A stretch of 64,000 nt of DNA, taken from NCBI GenBank assembly GCA_038380435.1, contig JAWZYU010000013.1, positions 60,910,946 through 60,974,945 on the forward strand, written 5' to 3'. The translations under genes and the position numbers were made by a program. Positions 22,093 through 31,179 of the stretch are shown piece by piece. The DNA is from Ryuthela nishihirai (Eukaryota > Arthropoda > Arachnida > Araneae > Heptathelidae). The notes under the pieces are model-generated. The model was not told where the DNA came from. It did no database searches and worked only from the letters and a program-made list of their open reading frames with translations. Numbering within the stretch: position 1 is the stretch's first letter; every line of letters starts with the position of its first letter.

Positions 22093-22469
22093 GATGAAAA
22101 CACGGTACAGAATCTCTTCACTTTATGAACACTAGGATGATGACGGCGGCGTTTTATCCCTTTTCCTCCCTGCAGCTTGGAACTGGCACATTGCAATAGG
22201 TCTGCATTGGCTTCATGCGACCCTGCTTTGGCGGCCGGTTTGAAGTTTTGTCCTTGGGCCATCTGTGAAACGAACCGTAGCCCACCCTTATGTAGGGTGG
22301 CCAGCACCGGTCGTACGAGAGGGCTGATGAAACGTCCAATAGTGGCAAAGATGCTACCGAGCCCCTCACCTATCTGATAAAGAGGACCCCAGAACACACC
22401 CTGCCCCGTTTGGCTCTTGCAGTAGCGCACATAGGCGTCTGCAGCAGGGGGAACGAATTTAATTCTCAT
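22089..22469 (-). CDS. Polinton structural-type protein, 126 residues
   Basis: An intact frame: MRIKFVPPAADAYVRYCKSQ, then GQGVFWGPLYQIGEGLGSIF, a hydrophobic helix (FISPLVRPVLATLHKGG) and a basic GIKRRRHH tail. The glycine-rich GxGxFxGxxYQxGxGLG motif with a following helix recurs in Polinton proteins placed beside the capsid gene; I link it tentatively to the small cementing or membrane-active proteins of adenovirus-like particles. It overlaps the previous gene by 11 bases and the protease by four. Function is inferred from position only. Confidence 0.65.
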   Translation of the reverse strand: MRIKFVPPAADAYVRYCKSQTGQGVFWGPLYQIGEGLGSIFATIGRFISPLVRPVLATLHKGGLRFVSQMAQGQNFKPAAKAGSHEANADLLQCASSKLQGGKGIKRRRHHPSVHKVKRFCTVFSS

Positions 22470-23337
22470 GGCAGAAATGTAATTTGACTAAAACTTTACC
22501 AAATTTAAAATGCAAGGGTTCTCCTGTATCAGTACGAAGGAAGATTCTCACACTCTCGAAACTGTTTCTTGCCAGGGGGTAGTAATCAGGTTGTTGATAA
22601 ACCACAATGATGGCTTCATTATTACTGGTTCTGATGGCAGGATTCACAACACGCAAAAGTTCACCATGAGTATCACCTAACAACTGAGGTGCAATCAGGA
22701 CTGAATACAAATAAATACCGTACATTCCTCTGTTCATATCGATGGGATAGTCACCAACTGCTTTATTCAATGGAAAGTCTAATTTAGTAATTCCTAGCAT
22801 ATCTCCCAATCTGGGATTTGAATGAGGAAATTTAATGAAATGTAACTTGTCTGCATCAATTAATATTCTGTGATCGGCCTGTTGCTTGAAACGGAAAGCT
22901 TCTCTCAACTTGTAGGGTATGATCTGATTCATCGCATCGAATAATGATTCAGCAGTTTCGTATCGTCCATGTGGCACCTTTCGTTCATGGAAACTACCTG
23001 GAGGAATCACGTAGAAATAAGTCATCATCTATATCGAATGTTGCAGCATTGCAAAGTTTGCTAGCAAATCGTTGGTAGAAGATTTTGTCAACTTCTCCCT
23101 CGCTGACACACAGAAGCTTGATAAGATTCGTTTTAGGGAACATGAAACCGTATCCCTCACTTGGTTTGAATACCCAATAACCACCGTTATATGACACCAA
23201 TATTTCTTTGGGGAGGGATGCGGAGGGTGAGACAACAGTTCCATTCGAGTTATTTTGCCTGGTTTAAGCTTGGTTTTCCAGTATTCTTCAAAAGGAGCAG
23301 GAGCATAATATTGATGTGTCATTAGAGCCATCAACAT
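22459..23337 (-). pseudogene. Polinton capsid-type (probable minor capsid) protein, frameshifted
   Basis: Three frames are needed. The N-terminal part (23337 to about 23225) has YYAPAPFEEYWKTKL. The middle (23200-22994) has YWVFKPSEGYGFMFPK. The C-terminal 189 residues (23028-22459) are open and contain GDYPIDMNRGMYGIYLYSVL, then GDTHGELLRVVN and YYPLARNSFESVRIFLRT, ending KFGKVLVKLHF. The last blocks match what I recall of a conserved Polinton structural protein thought to be the penton-like minor capsid protein. Total length would be about 290 residues. Two frameshifts make it inactive. Confidence 0.65.
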
Positions 23338-23491
23338 TGTACCAGCTCAAGGGTAAGTGAACTTCTGCTAACCCCACTATTGGCTTGGACTTGAAATTTT
23401 CCCCCTAGTCTTAGGGGTTGTGCTAGACGAACCGTGAAATCACTCTGTGAACTGTTCAGGTAAATATTCTGACTACCCGTGGCAGGTAATG

Positions 23492-24510
23492 TCAGGTAGA
23501 AACTATCCATCTTTTAGGAATCCACGAAGGTTTGGGATAACCGCGAAATTTGACCAGTACCTTTTGACCTTTTCTCTCGATTATTTTCCAAACAGTGTAA
23601 AGTTCGGGTTCGGTCACTTTTTGAAGTTTCGATTTATAGAATGTGCCTTTCAACACTTCTCCCTCGGAATCCCGTATGACGTATACAGGGGGCTGACGTT
23701 GTAACACTTTGTCGACTATAAAAATTTCATCGGTCCACAAATGTGTACCTGCCTTCTTGAACGGTACTTTTAGACTGGCTAGTCGTACCGCATCCCCCAC
23801 TATAAATGCCGTTTTTTCTTTTACTTTGGTTGGATTGCCGTAGAGTCGAACCCACACAACATCTTCATTGTATAAGGTCACGTCCTTGGGAGCCATATCG
23901 TGTGCACTATGAACTGTGTCATTGTATCCTCGTACAACACGTTGCAGCGCGTCCAAGTACCAGTAGGTGTTATTGTGTGTATAATATCTCCCCAGTCTCT
24001 CGCGTAGTGTACGATTCCATCTCTTCACCAAAGCTGCTTTTTTGTCAGAGTAGGTGACGAAGAACCGAATACCGTTATTTTTCAGGAATTTCTGGAACAC
24101 TCTGTTGGTAAATTCGGTACCTTGATCCGTATTTAAATTTATGGGAGATCGCCCCTTGGAAAGGATTTTTTTGAAAGCCGACACCATTTCTTTCCCTGTT
24201 TTTGTCTTCACAGGCACCGCCCACCCATACCTTGAGAACACATCGATGACCATTAATATGTAACGATAACCATCATTCAAGCGAGTTAGATTTTTCACAA
24301 CTACAAGATCAGCTTGCAATTTTTTGTCTAAACCTGTGACGTAGGTACGGTTTCTATCAAATGTCCGACACACGGGCTTGTGTAGGGTGTAGGTAGGTTG
24401 CTTTTCTAACCATTCTCAGACGAGTTTGGGTGGCAGCCCTGTATTCAGAGCTAACTTTTTTACACTACTGAATCCTCTTTCAGGGTCGAAATAATGGGAT
24501 TCCAAAGTTT
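23492..24510 (-). pseudogene. Polinton integrase with chromodomain, broken
   Basis: The open part (24373-23492, 293 residues) has the first aspartate in LQADLVVV, the second in LNTDQGTEF and, where VERFNRT is usual, LVKRWNRT: the catalytic Glu position holds Lys. The C-terminus (YTVWKIIERKGQKVLVKFRG, then SWIP) is a chromodomain, usual in Polinton integrases. Upstream, in the same frame after a TGA at about 24420, are WLEKQPTYTLHKPVCR and FDPERGFSSVKKLA, the normal N-terminus, so the gene once began near 24500. It would insert the element, making the 6-bp duplication. The stop and the Glu-to-Lys change both predict an inactive enzyme. Confidence 0.88.
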
Positions 24511-24519
24511 TGTTTTCTG

Positions 24520-24786
24520 TTACACCCAGACGTCGTATCCCACCAGGTTTTGCCATTGGTGTAACGAAAGTGTAACACCTGTAACTGTAGGGATGTCTCC
24601 TATAAATTGTCTGATGTCCACTGTTAAGTTACATAGGCGAATTTTGTATTCACTGTCTAAGGCTTTTGACTCTCCACACTGAATATTTTTACTAGGGGCC
24701 ACAAGTTCTAATACAAGCACCACTATCGTTAACACTGTTATGATTACACTTCCAACACTAGGTAACACATTCTTTCTCCTATCCAT
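24520..24786 (-). CDS. small ORF with membrane segment and PC4-like motif
   Basis: 88 residues. A strongly hydrophobic stretch (about residues 13-30, VIITVLTIVVLVLELV) suggests a membrane segment. The second half (YKIRLCNLTVDIRQFIGDIP, then GVTLSLHQWQNL) resembles the single-stranded-DNA-binding PC4/Sub1 domain, where strands are followed by G(I/V)SLSxxQW. The same GVTLS..W motif occurs in the neighbouring gene at 24946-25637. It lies just before the integrase. A frameshift fusion of two genes cannot be excluded. Confidence 0.45.
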   Translation of the reverse strand: MDRRKNVLPSVGSVIITVLTIVVLVLELVAPSKNIQCGESKALDSEYKIRLCNLTVDIRQFIGDIPTVTGVTLSLHQWQNLVGYDVWV

Positions 24787-24945
24787 ACTAAGACTAAATT
24801 GAAATAGAATGAAAAGACAGACACATTATATAGGTTACAATTTTTTATTTAACTAATTTATACATTTCACTTTTTGAATCATCAACAATAGTATTATATT
24901 TCAGAGTACACACAAACCCAGAATCTACAAAATTCAACAGACCCC

Positions 24946-25637
24946 GTTTCCAGCCTTATCTGCAAACACTTCTGCTAACACGTCAATGTCCAAGTCACCC
25001 GACCACCCTACGATGGTTGGTAGCTTTTCTTCGGGTTGAAGTCCATCTAACAGTATCAGACGTGTTAATTCTTATTGAAAAGTATCCACCAATAGCTGAT
25101 AAACACAGTCGGATCCCTCAAAACCAGGACCCAGCAGGAAGGGTAGAACTGATTTGGAATGTTCTATAATAGCAGTACGGTGATGGTGATCTTTGAGGGT
25201 TCCACACACGTCACTTACAACAGCCATCACTTCGTCTACATGAATAACAAATGTAAACAACTGCGACACGTTCAGAGTTATACTGCCACTCACAACTCGA
25301 AACTGTAGAGTTCTTGTAGCAGCTGTTTCTCTGACGAATTCGACAGAGCATTCTCCACCTTCGTTATGGTACATGTACACGCCTAAACTGGGCATCACGT
25401 GCCACATCTGTTGATCAAGACCGATTTTTACTTGATCCTCGATGTGGGGCATCATTGCACACAAAGCCTCCCATTCAGGTATTGAGAGGGTAACACCCAT
25501 AGGTGTAGGGTAGAAGAGTTCACAATTTTCATACTTCTTGTAAGATGTACGTGCACCAAAAACTTATTTTTGAACAGTGAAGGCACGACGTAAACATCTT
25601 CACCGAGACACCACACATCTGGATTGCTAGCCTGCAT
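24946..25637 (-). pseudogene. PC4-like Polinton gene, broken
   Basis: It starts at 25637 (MQASNPDVWCLGEDVYVVPS, FKNKFLVHVHLT) and then shifts frame; the second frame reads KYENCELFYPTPMGVTLSIP and EWEALCAMMPH, together a PC4-like fold pattern. That frame runs to TAA at 25072-25074 and continues in frame after it with ELTRLILLDGLQPEEKLPTI as far as about 24946, so the TAA is probably a nonsense mutation. Original length would be near 230 residues. PC4-like proteins bind single-stranded DNA; a role in replication or transcription of the element is inference. Confidence 0.5.
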
Positions 25638-25793
25638 CCTGATATGGACAATGACACACTCGTTGGTGCACCCTATTTAACGTGAGAAAGCAAAGCCATC
25701 TGGGACAACAAATCACGACCAACAATACAGTTTTTTAGGAAATATAATAGGCCAATAGGAGGTGATGAATGCATGGAGATAATGACTCACAGG

Positions 25794-26502
25794 GAGTTGA
25801 TTTATAAGACCTAAAAATCTCGTGTCCATTTACGAGAGTATGGCAGTTTTGATAGGGTTTTTAATAAAGGGGGAGGGATTTTGATAAGGGGGCAAAACTT
25901 TTGATAACGGATTAATTAACGAGAGTGTGGCAGATTTGATAGGGTTTTTAATAAAGGGGAGGGATTTTTGATAAGGGGAGATTTTTAATGAGGGGGAGTC
26001 AAAAAATTCGGACTTAGAAAAATTTCGGTAGTACAGTCGCTCCAAAAAGTATCCGAACGCTACGGTTGATTGCAGAATTCAGAAAAAATATATGGCAGGG
26101 AATTTTTTAGAAATTAGTGACTGGCAATCTTCCTGTCACGTGACACGAAGGTTGGCAGTCACTAATTTCTAAAAAATTCGTTGCCATATATTTTTTCTGA
26201 ATTCTGCAATCAATCGTAGCGTTCGGATACTTTTTTGAGCGACTGTACTCATGGTATACACCAGATGGCGCCACCAAAAATCGCGGACATTTCAGTGGGC
26301 TTAAAAAATACAGGTGGGTCAATCAGGGGGGCCTATAAAGAGTAGGGCTTAAAAATACAGGTGGGTCAACCAGGGGGTCTTTATGAATTATTATGAATAT
26401 TAATAAGGGGGTGTGGTCAGTGATGTCATAGGAGCATGGTCGATGACGTCATAGGGCGAAAGCACTATGCGTGGGGGGTAACCAGGGTGTGGCTACACTA
26501 AT
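25794..26502 (-). repeat. Polinton right terminal inverted repeat
   Basis: Reverse complement of 13181-13598, enlarged by a 212-bp MITE (26034-26245) and by a partial internal duplication (gtatggcagttttgataggg at about 25836 and a close variant at about 25926). Confidence 0.88.
26034..26245. mobile_element. palindromic Tc1/mariner-type MITE in the right TIR
   Basis: Second copy of the 15056-15268 element, 212 bp, flanked by TA (26032-26033 and 26246-26247). The left TIR preserves the empty site: accatgagtactaccgaaat at about 13443 reads straight through where the right TIR has the insertion. Its centre palindrome is slightly decayed compared with the first copy. Confidence 0.93.
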
Positions 26503-28420
26503 TACATCTGCTGCATCTGGCCACTGCACACCAATTCTAAAAAGGTCCTGTTTGGCATTGTCTGCCCACCGCATCCTCGTTCTACTCCTCTTTCTGAAGC
26601 CTTTAGGTACACTGTTCATAACCCTAATGGCCAATCTATAATTATCCATATGGGCAACATGGCGATACCAACAGAGTCTCTCTCTGCACAATATGCTGCT
26701 TAAAGAAGGTTGCAGACTCTTTTGCCTAACCTCATCATTAGTTACAAAGTTGAACCACCTGATGCCCAAGATACTGCGTAATAATCTAGTTTCAAAAGCA
26801 TCTAGTTTCCTGTTATCTTGTTTACAAAGTGTCCAAGTTTCACTACCATAACTAACCCTAGAAACAACCAAACTATTATACATTATAGTCTAATTTTGGT
26901 CTTTAGGTGTATACGCCTATTTCTCCACACTCTCCATAGATTCTTAAAAGTCCCGGCAGCAATCCCTATTCGTCTGTTAATCTCATGCCGCACATCACCA
27001 TTATCTGTTACATAGCTCCCAAGATAATTAAACTGTGACACCTGCTCAAGACTTCAACCATTCAGATTAACTGAACCACAGCCTGCCTGACCAATTTTCA
27101 TCACTTTAGTTTTCTCTCTGTTTATAACCAAACCTACTCTACTACCAGTCTCATCAACAGCTGGAATGAAAGAGTTCATCTCATCAACATCATTTGCCAA
27201 AAGGGCTAAATCATCAGCATAATCTAAATCAGAATTTTTCGTATCTTTAGCCCATTTAAGGCCAAAATCCTTCCCTTCAAGTGAATTTCGCATAATATAA
27301 TCAATAACCAACCTAAAGAGAAAAGGAGACAAAATGCACCCTTGTCGAACACCATAAATAATCCTAAACCAATTGCTACAAACCTTACCAACTCTCACAC
27401 ACGACTCGGTGTTATTATAGAGAGCTTTCATTATGTTAACTAACTTGTCAGGTATACCATATGATCTCACAATCAACCACAAATTATGACGATCAACAGA
27501 GTCGAAATCCTTTTAGAAATTAACAAAGCTAGCATCCAAAGGTTTCTGAAACTCTAAACATTTCTCAAGAATCTGCCTAAGTGAAAATATCTGATCCACA
27601 CATTCCCTACCACTTCTGAATCCGCATTGCTCATCACACAATTGACTGTCAACCAGATTCTTAATTCTATTAAGTACAATCATGGAAAGAACTTTACCTG
27701 GAACAGAGAGTAGGCTGATACCCCTATAGTTATTACAAAACTGCGATCACCTTTTTTGAAAATAGGGATAACAATAGCTCTGGTAAATCCTTAGAAACCA
27801 TGCCTTTATCATAAAAGATATTCAGAATTTCAGTCATCCGAGTGGTAACCGAAACATTCCCAGCTCGAAGCATTTCGGTAGTAATTTCATCTACCCCTGG
27901 GGATTTATGTAGTTTAAGTTTAGAAACAGCCAAAACAACTTTAGATTGTGTTATAGGGCCAACCTAAAAGTCATCAATGCATCAATCATCATTGCAAATA
28001 ATGGAAGTAGAACTACCCACATTGTTTAGAACATCACTGAAATGATCAGCCCACCTAGTCATGACAGAATCCTCACCTTCTATAACCTTAACTTGTTTAT
28101 CCTTCAATCCCTGTATACCTGTCCTTTTTCAACCACACAAAACATTAACTATCTGGTACAGCTCTCTGCTGTTGTGCTGTCTAACTGCTTCCTCGGCTTT
28201 GTCAGCCAAGCCATCAAGTCAAAGATTCTTATCAGCAGCTAACTAATCTTCTACACGTTTATTAAGTTCTCTGTAATGCTTTCTATTAGGACTAGTAGGG
28301 TATTGATTAAGGACATTCCTGCAGTTCTTTCTTTCCGAAATAAGCTCAAGTGCCTTATCACTCAAATAATTCTGTCTCTTCTGCTCTTTGTTCCCTAAAA
28401 GACTACTGTTAGTTTCCAAA
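26503..28420 (-). pseudogene. nested RTE host copy, RT segment
   Basis: Minus-strand RTE continuing from 13180. It contains the C-terminal region (26883-26449: SRVSYGSETWTLCKQDNRKL, then RCLRS-type DEVRQKS), the RT catalytic part (27482-27054: GVRQGCILSPFLF and LDYADDLALLAND) and the upstream RT (27933-27733: KLKLHKSPGVDEITTEMLRA), with frameshifts between. It ends at the left copy of the 14-bp duplication made by the R1/LOA-type LINE. With 13086-13180 and 35050-36660 it adds up to about 3.6 kb, a full-length element. Confidence 0.85.
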
Positions 28421-29782
28421 CCCCCTCGAAGGGAACTACCTTGTCGTGGTGGGGTGGCTTGCGTGCCTTAATGAAGTCGAGGGCTATGCCGACTAGAGTT
28501 ACTCATGTCGGACAGGCCGAGATGGAAAGGCCAGACTAAGAGTTCCCAAGGAAGGACTGAGATGAAAGAGGAAGTATGAGGAGAAAAGGAGGAAGGTGGA
28601 GAGGAATGGTGGGACCCCACAGGGGAACACTAAGGTGTGTGGTGGTCGGTTGGCAGGGCCAACAAGTCAAAGACTTGAGCACAGCTGGAGGTGGGCTGTA
28701 AAAGAGGACAGGAGGCTTGGAGAGTGGTGGTATGGAGTGAAGATAGCGAAGGAGCGATGGAACAGTGCGGAGGGCAGCACATAAGACAGGTGAATGATTG
28801 GAATGGAGGTGTGAAATTATGTTGATGTGATGGAGGAAAAAGTTGAGGAAAATTTTAGTTACTGTAGTCAAGGTTCTCAGAATGACTGCAGTAAAAGTTT
28901 AGGAAATGGAAAGTGTGGGTGGTGAACACACTATAAAGGTAAAAGCGTACAGACGCCTGTGGCTATGGGGAGAGCCAATATTACAGGTCTGTTGTTAAAG
29001 GGGAGAGGTGGTCTGTGTCGAAAGGCACAGGCCCCTCTCCAACCCGTTTTTATTTTCTTTTTAGGTTCACTGGTCTCAAAATCATATCATTCGTAGAGAT
29101 TAGGCTGAGGTCGTTTCATTAACACAGGGAGGATGGGGGTCCTGGTCCTTTGGACAGGGGATTCCCGTCCTCCCCCATTTTTACGCCTCTGATTTTTCCA
29201 TTTCCGGGTGGAGGGTAGGATGGACTCTACCCGGAATATGCGCCTCAAGACGTCCCTGGGGCGCGGGCCTACTTCCTAGTTGGACTCAAGGGAGGACACT
29301 GGCCGAGATTGTTCAAATTGAACAATTTATCTAATAGGGAAAGGTGGCCAGTGCTTAGGTTTGGATTGTGCCCTGATGGGCGAGGTGGGGAGTGTGTATC
29401 ATGGTCGCCACACCTATGAGTGGCCCACCTGTTTACCGTGGGTGGAGACCCGTAACGTGGAAAAGAGGGTCCTGGCAGTTGAGGGACAGGCAAGCTGGTA
29501 TCCCAATACACTGTCCTTGGCCTCCGCTTCAATAAAACGGGAGGTCTGAGCTGGCACACTCGGATCAATCGGTTCGTGAGGCATCCCCTGTCCCACCCCT
29601 TGGCCGGGGTGGGTCAGGGGCGGTTGCGGTGTCAACCGGGTGGAGGTGATTCTTGACGATAGGGGCTATGTCCGGCCCGGGGCCCGGACTAGTACCGGGC
29701 CTCGGCCCGGATCGTGTTCTGGTCCGAGGGGAGATCCGAAGTCTGGGTATAACCTGGGCGCATCTCTGAGATACCTCGAGAG
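28421..29782 (+). promoter_or_regulatory. 5' UTR of the R1/LOA-type LINE
   Basis: It begins CCCCCTCGAAGGGAACTACC, with a short ccc/ggg hairpin, followed by a G/T-rich cttgtcgtggtgggg. The region is purine-rich and GC-rich and contains several self-complementary segments, for example ggagagg (about 29004) pairing with cctctcc (about 29034) around a gtgtcgaaaggcac hairpin. LINEs of this kind carry internal promoters; some LINE 5' ends carry HDV-like ribozymes. I cannot fold it reliably here. Confidence 0.5.
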
Positions 29783-31179
29783 ATGACTTTAACTCTGAGG
29801 CCTCCCCTTGTAGGACTCCGTTGTGGGTGGAGACCGTCTGGGTTGAACAACTTTAAACCCACCATGAAGTCTAAAAAGGCAACGATGGTGTCAGGAGATA
29901 GTGACAAAAGGACCGGTAAAAAAGACAGCAAGCCCAAGGAGGCTGCTGATCTCGAAGTGGTCGTGGAGGAAGTCCCAGAGACTCCCCCTCCCACCACAAG
30001 CTGTACTGAAGATGTAAATGGGCCTCCAAAGGAAGGAGAGAACCCAGAAAGAGGCGGGGATGAAGGATGCTTAGCCAAAGAGGCAGCCCCGGATACGCAG
30101 AAAGAGCCCAACGAAAACGAGATGGGCTCAGGAAGGCTGGCCAATGCGGCTGGCCTGCTGGAGGAACTCGCGGTGGAGTTGTTCCGCCACAGGGTAGATG
30201 CAGATCTGAGGAGCATGGTCATGGGTGCAGCACGAAAGCTGCACACCATAATTTGCGAGCAAGAGTTATAACTCGCGACCATGAGTGGACAGTTGAAAGA
30301 GCGAGCTACACGTCCACAAGTAGTAAAGGAAAGACCACCAACTTATGCGAAGTTGGTGGTCAAGGAAAGGGAAAGGGAGGTTCGGTGGTAGCTCAAAAGC
30401 CCACCCCCCCCCCTGCAAGGAAAACCAGGCATACCCTGCTGATCTATTCCAAGAACAAGGAAACGACAGCACTGCAGGTGAGGGATAGCCTGAAGAGTAA
30501 CATCAACCCCGCAGACCTGAATCTGGGGGCTATGACCGTAAAGCCAATGAGGGCTAACGGCGTAATAGTGGAATGTAGCTCAGAGAGCGACATGGCATGT
30601 CTTAAAAACGCAGTGGACAGCCATGAATCGCTCAAGGATACTCTTGAGGCTAAATCTGCCGTACGGCTGAAGCCCAAGCTAATGATCTGTAGTGTGGATA
30701 AGGACGTTCCCTGCGGGGACCTTCAGAAGATCATCCGCAGCCAAAATAGTCTAGGTGAAGAAGAGGTGGACATAAATCCACTCTTTTCGGTAAAGGCCCG
30801 AGTGGAAAACACGGTTCACTGGGTTGTGGAGGCCACTAGTGCCTCGCACAGAAAGATTCTAGCAGTAGGTAAGCTAAATGTGGGATGGTCTCGATGTATA
30901 GTCAAGGACTATATCAGGGTTCTGCGGTGCTACAAGTGCTATGCATTTGGGCATAAGCAGACCGAGTGCGAGTTAAAGACGCAACGGTGCTCACAGTGTG
31001 CGGGCAAGCACTATTACAAGGAGTGCACGAAGCCCAAACCGAAGTGCATTGTATGTAAAACCGCCAACAGGGAGCATATGGCCAAGTATGATATTGGCCA
31101 CAGTGCGATGGACACAAAGTGCCCGTCGTACTGTCGTGAGTTGAAGTTGTTGCGTAGACGCACAGACTATGGGCAGTAG
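29783..31179 (+). pseudogene. LINE ORF1, gag-like zinc-knuckle protein, broken
   Basis: The N-terminal half (29783-30271) is charged and ends IICEQEL at a stop. The same frame continues past that stop with LATMSGQLKERATRP and PTYAKLVVKERERE to a second stop at about 30389. The C-terminal half then continues in another frame after the C-run at about 30403-30414, a likely slippage site, with ARKTRHTLLIYSKNKETTAL. Three zinc knuckles follow near the end: CYKCYAFGHKQTEC, CSQCAGKHYYKEC and CIVCKTAN...H...C. ORF1 proteins coat the LINE RNA. Its stop overlaps the ORF2 start by 11 bases. Two stops plus one frameshift inactivate it. Confidence 0.85.

Larger units (their letters stand above)
13181..26502. 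mobile_element. Polinton (Maverick), 13.3 kb, inserted in an RTE
   Basis: Terminal inverted repeats of several hundred bases bound the element. Termini read AGTAGTGTAGTCGCACCCTG on the left and, in reverse complement, ATTAGTGTAGCCACACCCTG on the right. Flanks are TACATG (13175-13180) and TACATC (26503-26508); intact RTE copies have tacatc here, so this is a 6-bp target duplication with one later change. Six-base duplications, long TIRs, protein-primed DNA polymerase B, retroviral-type integrase, FtsK-type ATPase and cysteine protease together define Polintons. The polymerase lies on the plus strand and the other genes on the minus strand. All large genes are broken, and no major-capsid-sized gene is visible. 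Confidence 0.93.

Noticed and set aside
22177..22377. plus-strand frame in the Polinton
   Set aside because: Shadow of the minus-strand structural gene at 22089-22469.
28536..28871. 111-residue minus-strand frame in the LINE 5' UTR
   Set aside because: Proline- and serine-rich translation of the purine-rich UTR on the wrong strand; a composition artefact.
29689..30282. 197-residue minus-strand frame
   Set aside because: Antisense shadow of the LINE ORF1.
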